Positions 53,644 through 63,317 of a stretch of DNA of 64,000 nucleotides are shown piece by piece. The notes below the pieces were generated by a model that ran no database searches, was not told where the DNA came from, and was given only the letters and a program-made list of their open reading frames with translations. Origin of the DNA: Luteimonas_C sp035250245 (GTDB lineage: Bacteria > Pseudomonadota > Gammaproteobacteria > Xanthomonadales > Xanthomonadaceae); NCBI GenBank assembly GCA_035250245.1, contig DATFFH010000095.1:90109-154108 (forward strand), read 5' to 3'. The stretch's first letter is position 1, and the number at the start of each line of letters is the position of its first letter. The position numbers and the translations under genes were made by a program.

Positions 53644-54719
53644 CACGCATACCCCCGTTCGACCAGCCATGCGCCTACTCTCTGCGCTCCGGCCCGGAAA
53701 TCGATCGTGGCCCGCAAGCCCAATTCGGCCTGCAGCGGCTGGGCGTTCGCGACCGCCCAACGCACATCGCCATCGCGGAATTTTCCGCACACGCGCGGCT
53801 CGGGCGCGCCATGCATCTGCGCGATGAGGCGAGCGGCTTCGCCGATGGTCGTGGCCACGCCGCTGCCCACGTCCAAGACGCGTATGCCGTCGGGAACCTT
53901 GCGCAATCCCGCGATCAGCGCGTCCGCGACATCGCTCACGTAAACGAAATCGCGGCCGATGTCGCCGTCTTCGTAGATCTCGATCTGCCCGCCTTGGCGC
54001 GCGATCCTATGGAACAGCGTGATGATCCCGGTATAGGCGTTGAAGGGGGATTGCCCGGCGCCGTAAACGTTCTGCAGTCGGAAGACCGAGAGTGGAACCT
54101 GCATCGCGCCGCACCACGCCGCGAGGATGTGCTCCTGCGCGAGCTTGGTCGCGCCGTACACGCTGGTCGGAGCCGGATGCACGGAAGCCGCATCGTGCGG
54201 CAGGGGCCGCGCAGCGCCGCCGCGCGGCCCTTGCGGCGACCACTGCGCAGCGGCCAGCATGCGATGGCTGCGCAACGGCGGATAGAAAATCTCGCCGCTA
54301 TCGGCTTCTTTCCATGCGCCTTCTCCGTAGACGGCGCGGCTGGAAGTCAGCAACACGTGCGACGGGCGCAGGCCGCGCGCCGCGAACGCATCCAGCATGG
54401 CAGTCGTGCCGACGACGTTGACGGCCGCATGGCGCGTGGCTTCAGTGAGCGATTGCCCGGTCCCGGTTTCGGCCGCCAAATGAACGAGCACCGATGGATT
54501 CCATTGATCCAAGACCGCCGACCAGGTGTCCTGCAGGGTCACGTCCGCTTCCAACAGGGCCACGTGCGCCGGCAGATCTGCGGGGCGTATCCGCTGGGGA
54601 TGCACCTGTGGGTGCAGATTGTCCACCGCCACCACGGGCAGGCCGAACTCGCGCAGCTTGTTCGCCATCGCACAACCTATGAACCCGGCTCCGCCGGTCA
54701 CTACTACCGCATCCCGCAT
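53643..54719 (-). CDS. NAD-dependent sugar epimerase/dehydratase (extended SDR)
   Basis: 358 residues. VVVTGGAGFIGCAMANKL (NAD-binding), LVHLAAETGTGQS, SSRAVYGEGAW, catalytic Tyr-x-x-x-Lys in SVYGATKLAQEHIL, and DFVYVSDVADALIAGL. An insertion of about 35 residues lies between the Ser and Tyr sites. It resembles dTDP-sugar 4-epimerases such as dTDP-L-rhamnose 4-epimerase, but the substrate is uncertain. Confidence 0.85.
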   Translation of the reverse strand: MRDAVVVTGGAGFIGCAMANKLREFGLPVVAVDNLHPQVHPQRIRPADLPAHVALLEADVTLQDTWSAVLDQWNPSVLVHLAAETGTGQSLTEATRHAAVNVVGTTAMLDAFAARGLRPSHVLLTSSRAVYGEGAWKEADSGEIFYPPLRSHRMLAAAQWSPQGPRGGAARPLPHDAASVHPAPTSVYGATKLAQEHILAAWCGAMQVPLSVFRLQNVYGAGQSPFNAYTGIITLFHRIARQGGQIEIYEDGDIGRDFVYVSDVADALIAGLRKVPDGIRVLDVGSGVATTIGEAARLIAQMHGAPEPRVCGKFRDGDVRWAVANAQPLQAELGLRATIDFRAGAQRVGAWLVERGYA

Positions 54720-54753
54720 CCGCGCTCCTCCAAGAATGGGCTGCCGCCCGCGA

Positions 54754-55596
54754 CTACCGCACGCTCAACAAAAGATTGGCTTGGCCGTGCCGACCTGCAG
54801 ACTGGCAATAGCCGATGATCTCAGCGTTTTCCGCCGAGACCGGATCGCCCGAGACCAGCAAATGGATCTTGAAGCCCAGATCGCGCAGCGCGTCCAGCAC
54901 CGCTTTCGGATCGACGTAGCTGTCGCCGAGCATGCCCGGGGAGAATTCGGTGATCAGCTTGATCGCGGGAGAATTTCTGACGACGCCCATCATGCCGCGC
55001 AGCACGCTGAGCTCGGCGCCCTGCACGTCGATCTTGACGACATCGGCTTTCAATCCGGGAACGAGCTCGTCCAGCGAAATCGCCGGCGCCACCATGTTGG
55101 CGCTCTGCGCCTGTTCGGCTGCGTTCGCCCGCGTGTCGCCCAGGTTGTTTTCGGCCACTTCCAACGACAGCGTTGTGAGCTCGTCGCCGAGAGCGCAGGG
55201 CCAGGGTTTTATCTGGCGCCGGTAGCGCCAAGCGTTCAACCTCAAGATTTGATAGGTGAGCGGATGCGGCTCGAAAGCGTGGACGACGCAGCTCGGGAAG
55301 CGGCGCGCGACCAAGCAGGAGAAATAACCTACATTCGCGCCCACATCCAGGAAGACGCCCTTCTCTCGAGGCATGAACTGGACGATGGCCTTGGCGATAT
55401 CCGGCTCCCAGGCGCCGCTATGCCGCACATGTTCGCGCATCACCTGGTCGAGCATCGGAAACCAAAGCGGGCCTGCTTCGCTGTCCAGTAGCTGCAGCTC
55501 TTCCCCGATCATGCCCAAGGGCGGGAAGTCTTGTCCGGGTTCGTTATGCATATCGTCCTGCAAGCATGTCAGAGCGCGATGGGGGCGGAAACTCAT
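54754..55596 (-). CDS. FkbM family methyltransferase (second copy)
   Basis: 280 residues. FLDVGANVGYFSCLVAR (SAM-binding), VVHAFEPHPLTYQILRLN and DVVKIDVQGAELSVLRGMMG. The ATG 55596 overlaps the wzt stop (ATGA); a later ATG at 55548 is an alternative and removes an N-terminal segment without family features. Only distantly similar to the FkbM protein at 47978-48814. Confidence 0.87.
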   Translation of the reverse strand: MSFRPHRALTCLQDDMHNEPGQDFPPLGMIGEELQLLDSEAGPLWFPMLDQVMREHVRHSGAWEPDIAKAIVQFMPREKGVFLDVGANVGYFSCLVARRFPSCVVHAFEPHPLTYQILRLNAWRYRRQIKPWPCALGDELTTLSLEVAENNLGDTRANAAEQAQSANMVAPAISLDELVPGLKADVVKIDVQGAELSVLRGMMGVVRNSPAIKLITEFSPGMLGDSYVDPKAVLDALRDLGFKIHLLVSGDPVSAENAEIIGYCQSAGRHGQANLLLSVR

Positions 55597-56345
55597 GCCG
55601 CCACGTCGAATTGCGCGTATTTCTCCAGCACTTCGTCGACTCCGCCCATATGGACCAGTTCGCCTTGGCGCAGCAGGATCGCCTTGTTGCAGAAACGCTT
55701 GAGCAGATCCTCCGAATGCGACGCCAGGACCATGATCCCCGATCGTTCGATCAGCTCCTCGAGCTTGGCGCTGGCCTTGCCCATGAAATGGGCGTCGCCC
55801 GTGGCGATCCACTCGTCCATGAGCAGGATGTCGGGCTTGATCTGCACGGATACGGCGAAGGAAATCCGCATCGCCATGCCCGCCGAATACGTCCGCACGG
55901 GCATTTCCAGGTAATCGCCCAATTCGGTGAAGGCTGCGATCTCGTCGAAGGAATTGCGCAGCTCGCGCCGGCTTAGGCCCAAGTATGCGCCCCGCAGCAG
56001 GATGTTCTCCCTCCCGGTCGCCTCCGGATCCATCCCGAGCGCCGTATCGAACAGGGCGGCGATTTGGCCGTCGGTGGCGACTGTGCCGCGGGTGGGCTCG
56101 TACACGCCGGCCAGGACCCTGAGCAGGGTCGTCTTGCCCGAGCCGTTATGGCCGATGAGAGCGAGGCGATCGCCTTTCTTGAGCTCGAAACTCACGCCGT
56201 TCAACGCATGCACGATCGCGCGCCGCCCGGCGATGTCGATCTTGCCGCCGCTGGTGGCCTTGAGGAAGCTGTTCTTGAGCGATCGGTTCCCCGCATTGTA
56301 GATCGGGATATCCACGGAAACGTCGCGTACGCTGATCGAAGACAT
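55593..56345 (-). CDS. wzt: Polysaccharide ABC transporter ATPase (Wzt type, no carbohydrate-binding domain)
   Basis: 250 residues. Walker A ALIGHNGSGKTTLLRVLAG (about 62-80), a modified signature (YSAGMAMRISF), Walker B LLMDEWIATGD, H-loop VLASHSEDLL. The protein ends soon after the nucleotide-binding domain; the C-terminal carbohydrate-recognition domain of the E. coli O8/O9a Wzt is absent. It powers Wzm export of a lipid-linked glycan. Confidence 0.92.
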   Translation of the reverse strand: MSSISVRDVSVDIPIYNAGNRSLKNSFLKATSGGKIDIAGRRAIVHALNGVSFELKKGDRLALIGHNGSGKTTLLRVLAGVYEPTRGTVATDGQIAALFDTALGMDPEATGRENILLRGAYLGLSRRELRNSFDEIAAFTELGDYLEMPVRTYSAGMAMRISFAVSVQIKPDILLMDEWIATGDAHFMGKASAKLEELIERSGIMVLASHSEDLLKRFCNKAILLRQGELVHMGGVDEVLEKYAQFDVAA

Positions 56346-56350
56346 GGCGG

Positions 56351-57196
56351 CTATACCCAATAAGGAATGCGGCGGCGGTAGCGGGCGAACATGTATATCG
56401 TCAGCGCCCAACCCCCTAAGGCCATGATGGACGCGAACGTCCAGGAAAACGACGAAGGCGATTTGCCCAGGAGAGGCGCCCTGACGATTTCGATCAAGTG
56501 ATGGAACGGGTTCATCGCAACCACGGCCGGCCGCGACGTCAGCAGTTCCGGCAGCCACATGATCGGCGTCAGGAAGAAGGCGACCTGCATGAAATTGACG
56601 ACGATCTGCGGAATGTCGCGGAAGCGCGCCGACAAAAGTCCGAGCAGCAGGCATGCCCACAGCAGATTGGCGATCAATAGCGCGAAGCCCGGGATCGCCC
56701 AAAGGGCGTTCGCACCGGGCCAGAACCGGAAGTACAACAGGATCGCCGCGTAGATGACGCCGTTGTGGGCGAAAATGATCACGTTGCGCCACAGCATCCT
56801 GTTGACGTGCAAAGTGAACGGAAGTTTGATTTGGCGAACCATTTGCTCGGAAGACACAAAGACCGCACCGCTTTCGTTGATCACGGTCGAGATCAACGAC
56901 CAAGTGATCAATCCCACCCCCAAGTACGGCAGATAGGTCGACACGTCGAACTTGAAAAGCCCGGCATAAAGTACGCCTAAGGCAAGCACCATGACGCCGG
57001 TGCTGATGGTCAACCACAGCGGGCCAATCAGCGAGCGGCGATAGCGTTGCCGGATATCGTGCCAGCCCAGCATGCCCCATAGGTGCGACATGCGGTAACC
57101 CGCCGCAAGGTCGTCAAGGGCCAACCGCAAAGGGCTCTTGGCCGACGCGGCGCCCGTCGCTTGCAATTCGTTCCGAGAAAATTCTTCAGAACCCAT
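56351..57196 (-). CDS. wzm: Polysaccharide ABC transporter permease (Wzm type)
   Basis: 281 residues, six hydrophobic segments, ABC-2 family. Contains WHDIRQRYRRSLIGPLWLT, QIVVNFMQVAFFLTPIMWLP and MNPFHHLIEIVRAPLLG, characteristic of Wzm/KpsM-type exporters. Its start lies 11 bases inside the end of the upstream PLP enzyme gene and its stop is five bases before wzt. Confidence 0.92.
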   Translation of the reverse strand: MGSEEFSRNELQATGAASAKSPLRLALDDLAAGYRMSHLWGMLGWHDIRQRYRRSLIGPLWLTISTGVMVLALGVLYAGLFKFDVSTYLPYLGVGLITWSLISTVINESGAVFVSSEQMVRQIKLPFTLHVNRMLWRNVIIFAHNGVIYAAILLYFRFWPGANALWAIPGFALLIANLLWACLLLGLLSARFRDIPQIVVNFMQVAFFLTPIMWLPELLTSRPAVVAMNPFHHLIEIVRAPLLGKSPSSFSWTFASIMALGGWALTIYMFARYRRRIPYWV

Positions 57197-58379
57197 CCGA
57201 CAAAGCCTCGCCCAAATCCTTGCGCAGGTCCTCCATCCCTTCGATGCCCACGCTGAGCCGCACCAAATTGTCGGCGATCCCCAGCCGCGCCCTGTTCTCC
57301 GGCGGAATCGATGCGTGCGTCATCACTGCAGGATGGTTGATCAGGCTTTCGACGCCACCCAGCGATTCGGCCAGCGTGAACAGTTCGGTGCGCTCGCACA
57401 GGCGCTTGGCCGCTTCGAACCCGCCCTTCAGCGCGATCGAGATGATGCCGCCGAAGCCGTCCATCTGGCGCTTGGCCAGTGCGTGCTGCGGATGCGAGAC
57501 CAAGCCCGGATAGATCACTTTCTCGATCTGCGGCCGCGATTGCAGCCATTCGGCCAGGGCCATCGCGTTCTCGCAATGCGCCTTCATGCGCAGGTGCAAA
57601 GTCTTCAGGCCGCGCAGAGCGAGGAAGCTGTCGAACGGACCCTGCACGGCGCCGATCGAGTTCTGCAGGAACGCCATCTTTTCCGCCAGTTCCGCGTCGT
57701 CGCGGACCACCGCCATGCCGCCGACCATGTCCGAATGACCGTTGAGGTATTTGGTGGCCGAATGCACGACGATGTCGGCGCCGTATTCGATCGGGCGCTG
57801 CAGGATCGGCGATGCGAAGGTGTTGTCCACCACCATCAACAGGCCGTGCTTCTTGGCGATCGCCGAGATCGCGGCCAGGTCGACGATCTTCAGCATCGGG
57901 TTGGTCGGCGTCTCCACCCACACCATCTTCGTTTCAGGACGGATCGCGGCTTCGAACGCGGCCGGATCGGTCAAGTCGACGAAGCTGAAATCCAAACCGG
58001 CCGAACGCCGGCGCACGCGCTCGAACAGGCGGAAGCTGCCGCCGTACAGGTCGTCCATCGCGACCACGTGCGAGCCGCTGTCCAGCAGTTCCAGCACGGT
58101 CGAAGTCGCCGCCATGCCCGACGCGAAGGCGAAGCCGCGGCTGCCGCCTTCCAGCGCCGCCACGCAACGCTCGTAGGCGAACCGGGTCGGATTGTGGGTG
58201 CGGGAATACTCGAAGCCCTGATGCACGCCCGGGCTGGCCTGGGCATAGGTGCTGGTGGCGTAGATCGGCGGCATCACCGCCCCGGTGCTGGGATCCGGGG
58301 CTTGGCCGCCATGGATCGCCAGGGTGCCCAGGGCGGGCCGGCCGGCGCCGGGGGAAGCGTCGCCGCTGTGTTCGTTCAC
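57186..58379 (-). CDS. metB: Cystathionine gamma-synthase/gamma-lyase family PLP enzyme
   Basis: 397 residues. The PLP Lys is in SATKYLNGHSD, with YSRTHNPTRFAYERCVAALE and GLVSHPQHALAKRQM typical of the Cys/Met metabolism family. GTG 58379 preceded by AGGA at eight bases is preferred to an upstream ATG at 58418. Because a cystathionine beta-synthase is the next gene upstream, a gamma-lyase role (cystathionine to cysteine) is likely; gamma-synthase is not excluded. Confidence 0.9.
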   Translation of the reverse strand: MNEHSGDASPGAGRPALGTLAIHGGQAPDPSTGAVMPPIYATSTYAQASPGVHQGFEYSRTHNPTRFAYERCVAALEGGSRGFAFASGMAATSTVLELLDSGSHVVAMDDLYGGSFRLFERVRRRSAGLDFSFVDLTDPAAFEAAIRPETKMVWVETPTNPMLKIVDLAAISAIAKKHGLLMVVDNTFASPILQRPIEYGADIVVHSATKYLNGHSDMVGGMAVVRDDAELAEKMAFLQNSIGAVQGPFDSFLALRGLKTLHLRMKAHCENAMALAEWLQSRPQIEKVIYPGLVSHPQHALAKRQMDGFGGIISIALKGGFEAAKRLCERTELFTLAESLGGVESLINHPAVMTHASIPPENRARLGIADNLVRLSVGIEGMEDLRKDLGEALSDGF

Positions 58380-58438
58380 GGGGGTTTTCCTGAAAATCGT
58401 CGGCCCGGATTCTACCATCCGGGCCCCCTAACCCCGGT

Positions 58439-59809
<1,371 letters not shown>

Positions 59810-59864
59810 GCGGACGAACCTTGCTGTAAAGAGCCCGGATTATCCGTCGGATGGCCTCGGCTTT

Positions 59865-59945
59865 GTAGAGTCGAGCCTTGCTCGACTGCTCTTCGATCGG
59901 TTGCGGCGCATGGAGCAAAAGCAGTCGAGCAAGGCTCGACTCTAC
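59865..59945. repeat. GTAG palindrome (GTAGAGTCGAGC family)
   Basis: Arms GTAGAGTCGAGCCTTGCTCG and its complement with about 35 bases between. Third copy of the family in the window; upstream of cbs. Confidence 0.85.
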
Positions 59946-59963
59946 AAAAAAGCGGGCCGCTCA

Positions 59964-60012
59964 AATAAAGACGCGGGCGGCGACGGCCGACGAGGAGGCC
60001 GTCGCCGCCCGC
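59964..60012 (-). terminator. Rho-independent terminator of ydcH
   Basis: A perfect 16-bp stem: left arm 59973-59988, right arm 59997-60012, loop of eight bases. On the minus strand it follows the YdcH stop and is followed by GTCTTTATTTG, a T-rich tail. Confidence 0.75.
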
Positions 60013-60024
60013 GGCGGTTGAACG

Positions 60025-60243
60025 TCAGTGGTGGCGGGCTTCGTACAAGTGGGTCAGGCGATCCTTGGCCGCGAGCTTTTCGCGCTTCATCTGCGCCAGC
60101 GTGTTGTCGTCGATCGGCAGCACGCCCAGTTCCGCATCGAGCACTTTCTTATCCAGATCCTTGTGACGCTGATAAAGCTGCCGGAATTCCGGATCGGCTT
60201 TCATCATGGCGTCGATTTCGGTCTGCGATTGCCCTTCGAACAT
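60025..60243 (-). CDS. ydcH: YdcH family (DUF465) small protein
   Basis: 72 residues. Helical hairpin with the DUF465 pattern DPEFRQLYQRHKDLDKKVLDAEL and LAQMKREKLAAKDRLTHLY. Function unknown in all species. A strong GGAGG ribosome site precedes ATG 60243; the longer upstream frame is not used. Monocistronic, followed by a good terminator. Confidence 0.88.
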   Translation of the reverse strand: MFEGQSQTEIDAMMKADPEFRQLYQRHKDLDKKVLDAELGVLPIDDNTLAQMKREKLAAKDRLTHLYEARHH

Positions 60244-60764
60244 GGATGCCTCCTTCGATTCAGTGGATGACCCGGCTAATGCATTGCCCTGGATCCAACC
60301 CGGGGCGGCCGAAGTCGTTGCGCGAGGGATCCGCATACAGCAACGCCCCGGCCGCTACGGCACGGGGCGTCGTTGGGAGCGAGATGGCCAGGGCTTCGAT
60401 GCGGACGCGTCCCGACGGGGCGCCCGCTACCGCTTTTCCGACGGTGGCGAGCTCCTGCGAATCGGGGGCGTGGGTCATCGGTCTGGCTCTGCCGGACGGT
60501 GGAGGCCATCCGGTGATTCGACCCTACTCCTCCCATTTCCGGGCTTCAAGCGTATGGTGCAAGTGCTTGATTCGGCTGGGGCGGAAACGGTTTCAAGCTG
60601 AACCGGACAGGTGGCGGGAACGCCGCTCAAAGCCGTTGCGTTTCAATTCAAGTGATTGATATTTATAGTTTTTATGAGTGCGCAACCCAGCCTTTTTCTA
60701 GACCGGATGCTGCCGGAATGATGACCGCGACGCCCCATTAGGCCGCCAGCAGGCTCTGGCTTGT
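60244..60764. other. Intergenic stretch without recognised gene
   Basis: About 520 bases upstream of ydcH. Short frames on both strands show no family features. There is a local AT-rich patch around 60640-60675 (TTGATATTTATAGTTTTTAT) that could hold a promoter, and an imperfect hairpin near 60340-60375 (AACGCCCCG and CGGGGCG). Nothing else seen. Confidence 0.6.
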
Positions 60765-60872
60765 GTAGAGCGGAGCTTGCTCCGCTCAATCTGGCCGAAG
60801 AACAGCGGAGCAAGCTCCGCTCTACACGAGCAAAAACGAAGACCGAAAGCAGCGGAGCAAGCTCCGCTCTAC
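60765..60872. repeat. GTAGAGCGGAGC element with three arms
   Basis: One left arm (GTAGAGCGGAGCTTGCTCCG at 60765) followed by two tandem right arms ending in CTAC at 60825 and 60872. It suggests partial duplication of the element's right end. Related to 29826-29848, 38222-38386 and 30620-30645. Confidence 0.8.
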
Positions 60873-60888
60873 AAAGCAAAAAAGCGGA

Positions 60889-61620
60889 TCAGGGTTTCTT
60901 GGGTTTCTGTTTCGGCTTGTCGGTCTGCGTCTTGCCCGAATCGCCAGCGCCGGACATCAATTCGGCCTCGCGCCTGGCCAGTTCGGCCTGGCGTTGGCGC
61001 GCGGCGCGCAGCTTGGCGGCCTGGGCGCCGGCGACGTCGTCCAGCACGCCTTCGGCTTGCGCGCGCGCAGCCGCTTCCTGTTCCGCGGCCAGGCGCAAGC
61101 GCTCGGTTTCTTCGGCTTGGATCTGGGCCTGCACGCGCAGCCGTTCGGCTTCCTGGCGCGCCCGCTCCGCATCGCGGCGGCTGGCTTCCACCAGCAGGTC
61201 GCTGCGCTCGCGGTCCAAGCGTTCGATCTCGCGCCGCGTCAGTTCGTTGTTCGCCGCGATTTCCGCGGTTTCGACCCGGCGCTCGGCGACGTAGCGCGCG
61301 TTGTCGCGGTCCTTGCTGCGCGCGGCGATCAGGCGTTCGATCGCCTGCCGCGCCTGCAGCCTTTCGTAGGAGGCCGCGCCGGCCAGGCGCAGGTCGTTGT
61401 CGAGCTGCTGTAGCCGCTGCGACAGGCGCGCGGCATCGGGGTCGTCGTCGGCGGCATGCGCGACCGGAACCACCGCGAGCCACGCGGCCAGGATCAGAGG
61501 CGCGCCAACCGCGCCCATCCAGGCTTTTGTGGGAGGGGCTTCAGCCCCGACAGGCATGGCGGTCGGGGCTGAAGCCCTTTCCACAAAAACTTCTGCCGCT
61601 GCCGTCGAAATCTTCATCAT
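60889..61620 (-). CDS. Envelope-associated coiled-coil protein with a repeat in its N-terminal region
   Basis: 243 residues from ATG 61620. Residues about 65-225 form a long charged coiled coil (RLSQRLQQLDNDLRLAG, ARSKDRDNARYVAERRVETA, then AERARQEAERLRVQAQIQA). A hydrophobic segment (APLILAAWLAVVPVAHA) at about residues 40-57 looks like a signal peptide, but it is preceded by some 20 residues encoded by a GTGG palindrome (61529-61584). Start uncertain: ATG 61620 overlaps the preceding stop (ATGA), while ATG 61518 (residue 35) would give a normal signal peptide. The C-terminus is Lys/Pro-rich. The family resembles DUF4398-associated OmpA-type accessory proteins, but no OmpA domain is present. 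Confidence 0.75.
   Translation of the reverse strand: MMKISTAAAEVFVERASAPTAMPVGAEAPPTKAWMGAVGAPLILAAWLAVVPVAHAADDDPDAARLSQRLQQLDNDLRLAGAASYERLQARQAIERLIAARSKDRDNARYVAERRVETAEIAANNELTRREIERLDRERSDLLVEASRRDAERARQEAERLRVQAQIQAEETERLRLAAEQEAAARAQAEGVLDDVAGAQAAKLRAARQRQAELARREAELMSGAGDSGKTQTDKPKQKPKKP
61529..61584. repeat. GTGG palindrome inside the coiled-coil gene
   Basis: Arms GTGGGAGGGGCTTCAGCCCC and GGGGCTGAAGCCCTTTCCAC, with about ten bases between and two mismatches. It has a GTGG rather than GTAG head, the other head type known for REP elements. Confidence 0.82.
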
Positions 61621-62003
61621 TCGCCCCCCATCTGCAGCCGGCGGCGCAAGTCGGCGATCTCGGCGCGGCGCTGCGCCAGTTCGGTGTTCTGCGCGGCCTC
61701 GCGGCTGCGCGCGTTGGCCAGGTCCGCATCGGCCGCGGCCGACAAGGCGAAGCGGCGCGCGATGTCGTCGTCACCGCGGGCTATCGCTTCCTGGGCCCGG
61801 CTGAGTTCGCCGCGCGCGGCCGTGATCAGGTCGGGCGCGTGCTGGTCGGCGTCGGCCTGGTCGGCGCGGGACACGGCCTGCTGCGCAGCCTGCAGTTCGC
61901 CGGTGGGCGGAGGCAGACTGGCGCAAGCCGCCAATGCGCACCCGATCACGGTTGCGGCCGCGGCGGCACGGATTCGGCGGAGATGTGCGAAGCTAATCGG
62001 CAT
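61617..62003 (-). CDS. DUF4398 lipoprotein
   Basis: 128 residues. Signal with lipobox LAAC (VIGCALAACASLPPP), then a helical DUF4398 domain (ELQAAQQAVSRADQADADQH, ITAARGELSRAQEAIARGDD). ATG 62003 was chosen because it directly precedes the signal. It is coupled to the coiled-coil gene by ATGA. Such pairs are usually outer-membrane/periplasmic; precise role unknown. Confidence 0.82.
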   Translation of the reverse strand: MPISFAHLRRIRAAAAATVIGCALAACASLPPPTGELQAAQQAVSRADQADADQHAPDLITAARGELSRAQEAIARGDDDIARRFALSAAADADLANARSREAAQNTELAQRRAEIADLRRRLQMGGE

Positions 62004-62112
62004 GGGCGGTCCGGCGGCGCAATTGGGGGTGTAGCCGGCCCATTGTCTGCAGCCCGTGGCGCGCATGCAAATGGATCGGGTGCGGTCGCGGTTTTAACGG
62101 GGATTCATCTCT

Positions 62113-63243
62113 ATGGACATCGGCTATTTCCTGAAGCTGATGACGGAAAAAAACGCCTCGGACATGTTCCTGACGTCCGGCGCGCCGATCTACATCAAGA
62201 TCGAAGGCAAGCTGTACCCGCTGGGCAACAGCGGCCTGCCCGCGGGCATGGTGAGGAAGATCGCCTACTCGCTCATGGACGAAGGCCAGATCGAAAGCTT
62301 CGAGCGCGAACTGGAACTGAACATGGCGCTGGCCCTGGTCGACACCGGCCGCTTCCGCGTCAACGTATTCAAGCAGCGCGGCGAAGTGGGCATGGTCATC
62401 CGCTCGATCCGCAGCGTGATCCCGAGCATCGAGGAACTGCAGCTGCCGCAGGTGCTGAAGGACATCATCATGGCCCCGCGCGGGCTGGTGCTGATCGTCG
62501 GCTCCACCGGTTCGGGCAAGTCGACCACGCTGGCGTCGATGATCGACCACCGCAACAGCAACACCTCGGGCCACATCCTCACCATCGAGGACCCGATCGA
62601 ATACCTGCACCGGCACAAGAAGTCGATCGTCAACCAGCGCGAAGTCGGCCTGGACACGCATAATTTCCACAGCGCGCTGAAGAATGCGATGCGCGAAGCG
62701 CCGGACGTGATCCTGATCGGCGAAATCCTGGACGCGACCACGATGGAAGCGGCGATCGCCTTCGCCGAAACCGGCCACATCTGCCTGGCCACGCTGCACT
62801 CCAACAACGCCGACCAGACCCTGGAGCGCATCCTCAACTTCTTCCCCGAGAGCGCGCACAAGAACATCCTGATGAACCTGGCGCTGAACCTGAAGGCGGT
62901 GGTGTCGCAGCGCCTGGTGGTCGGCGTGGACGGCAAGCGTCTGCCCGCGGCCGAGATCCTGATCAACACGCCGATGATCCGCGACCTGATGCGCCGCGGC
63001 CAGGTGCACGAGATCAAGCAGGCGATGGAGGAATCGCTGGAGGAAGGCATGGAGACTTTCGACCAGTGCCTGTACCGGCTGTACAAGGAAGGCAAGATCG
63101 AAATGGAAGAGGCGCTGCGCGCCGCCGACTCGCGCGACGGCCTGATGCTGAAGTTCCGCCTGTCCGAGGGCAGCAAGGAAGCGCACGATCCCTATGCGGA
63201 AGTGTTCAGCGCCTCGTCGCCCGGCGGCGGCTACGAGCATTAG
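62113..63243 (+). CDS. pilU: Type IV pilus twitching ATPase PilU (PilT/PilU family)
   Basis: 376 residues. N-terminal PAS-like domain, then Walker A VGSTGSGKSTTLASM, Asp-box EDPIEYLH, Walker B/His-box region DVILIGEILDATTMEAA and TGHICLATLHSNNADQTLERI. The Arg of the usual GE[IM]RD motif is Leu206 here. The C-terminus FRLSEGSKEAHDPYAEVF is PilU-like rather than PilT-like. PilU helps PilT retract pili. Divergent from the DUF4398 gene. Confidence 0.9.
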   Translation: MDIGYFLKLMTEKNASDMFLTSGAPIYIKIEGKLYPLGNSGLPAGMVRKIAYSLMDEGQIESFERELELNMALALVDTGRFRVNVFKQRGEVGMVIRSIRSVIPSIEELQLPQVLKDIIMAPRGLVLIVGSTGSGKSTTLASMIDHRNSNTSGHILTIEDPIEYLHRHKKSIVNQREVGLDTHNFHSALKNAMREAPDVILIGEILDATTMEAAIAFAETGHICLATLHSNNADQTLERILNFFPESAHKNILMNLALNLKAVVSQRLVVGVDGKRLPAAEILINTPMIRDLMRRGQVHEIKQAMEESLEEGMETFDQCLYRLYKEGKIEMEEALRAADSRDGLMLKFRLSEGSKEAHDPYAEVFSASSPGGGYEH

Positions 63244-63250
63244 GCTTTTC

Positions 63251-63311
63251 GTAGGTGCGAATTCATTCGCACGCTCTTCGAGGGAAAGCGTGCGGATAAA
63301 TCCGCACCTAC
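63251..63311. repeat. GTAG palindrome (GTAGGTGCGAATTC family)
   Basis: Arms GTAGGTGCGAATTCATTCGC and a partly diverged right arm (GCGGATAAATCCGCACCTAC), close to the copies at 3340 and 29746. Between the convergent pilU and maiA genes. Confidence 0.82.
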
Positions 63312-63317
63312 ATAAGC

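Larger units (their letters stand above)
44605..57196. other. Surface polysaccharide (LPS O-antigen type) locus between etfA and metB
   Basis: Eleven genes between the conserved borders etfA and metB/cbs. In Xanthomonas this interval is the strain-variable LPS locus. Here it holds two plus-strand glycosyltransferases (44681-47988) that converge on a minus-strand operon with FkbM methyltransferases, an acyltransferase, two more glycosyltransferases, a coiled-coil protein, an epimerase and Wzt/Wzm. No Wzx, Wzy or Wzz is seen, so export is by the ABC-transporter pathway. Confidence 0.85.

Noticed and set aside
53643..53790. Longer start for the large glycosyltransferase (702 residues)
   Set aside because: The extra residues are encoded inside the epimerase gene in another frame and show no family features; TGATG coupling supports 53643.
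60481..60560. T-arm-like sequence GGGTCGAATCACC on the minus strand
   Set aside because: No acceptor stem, anticodon arm or D-arm can be built around it; not a tRNA.
60206..60601. 131-codon frame upstream of ydcH
   Set aside because: No start signal or family features; overlaps the ydcH start on the other strand.
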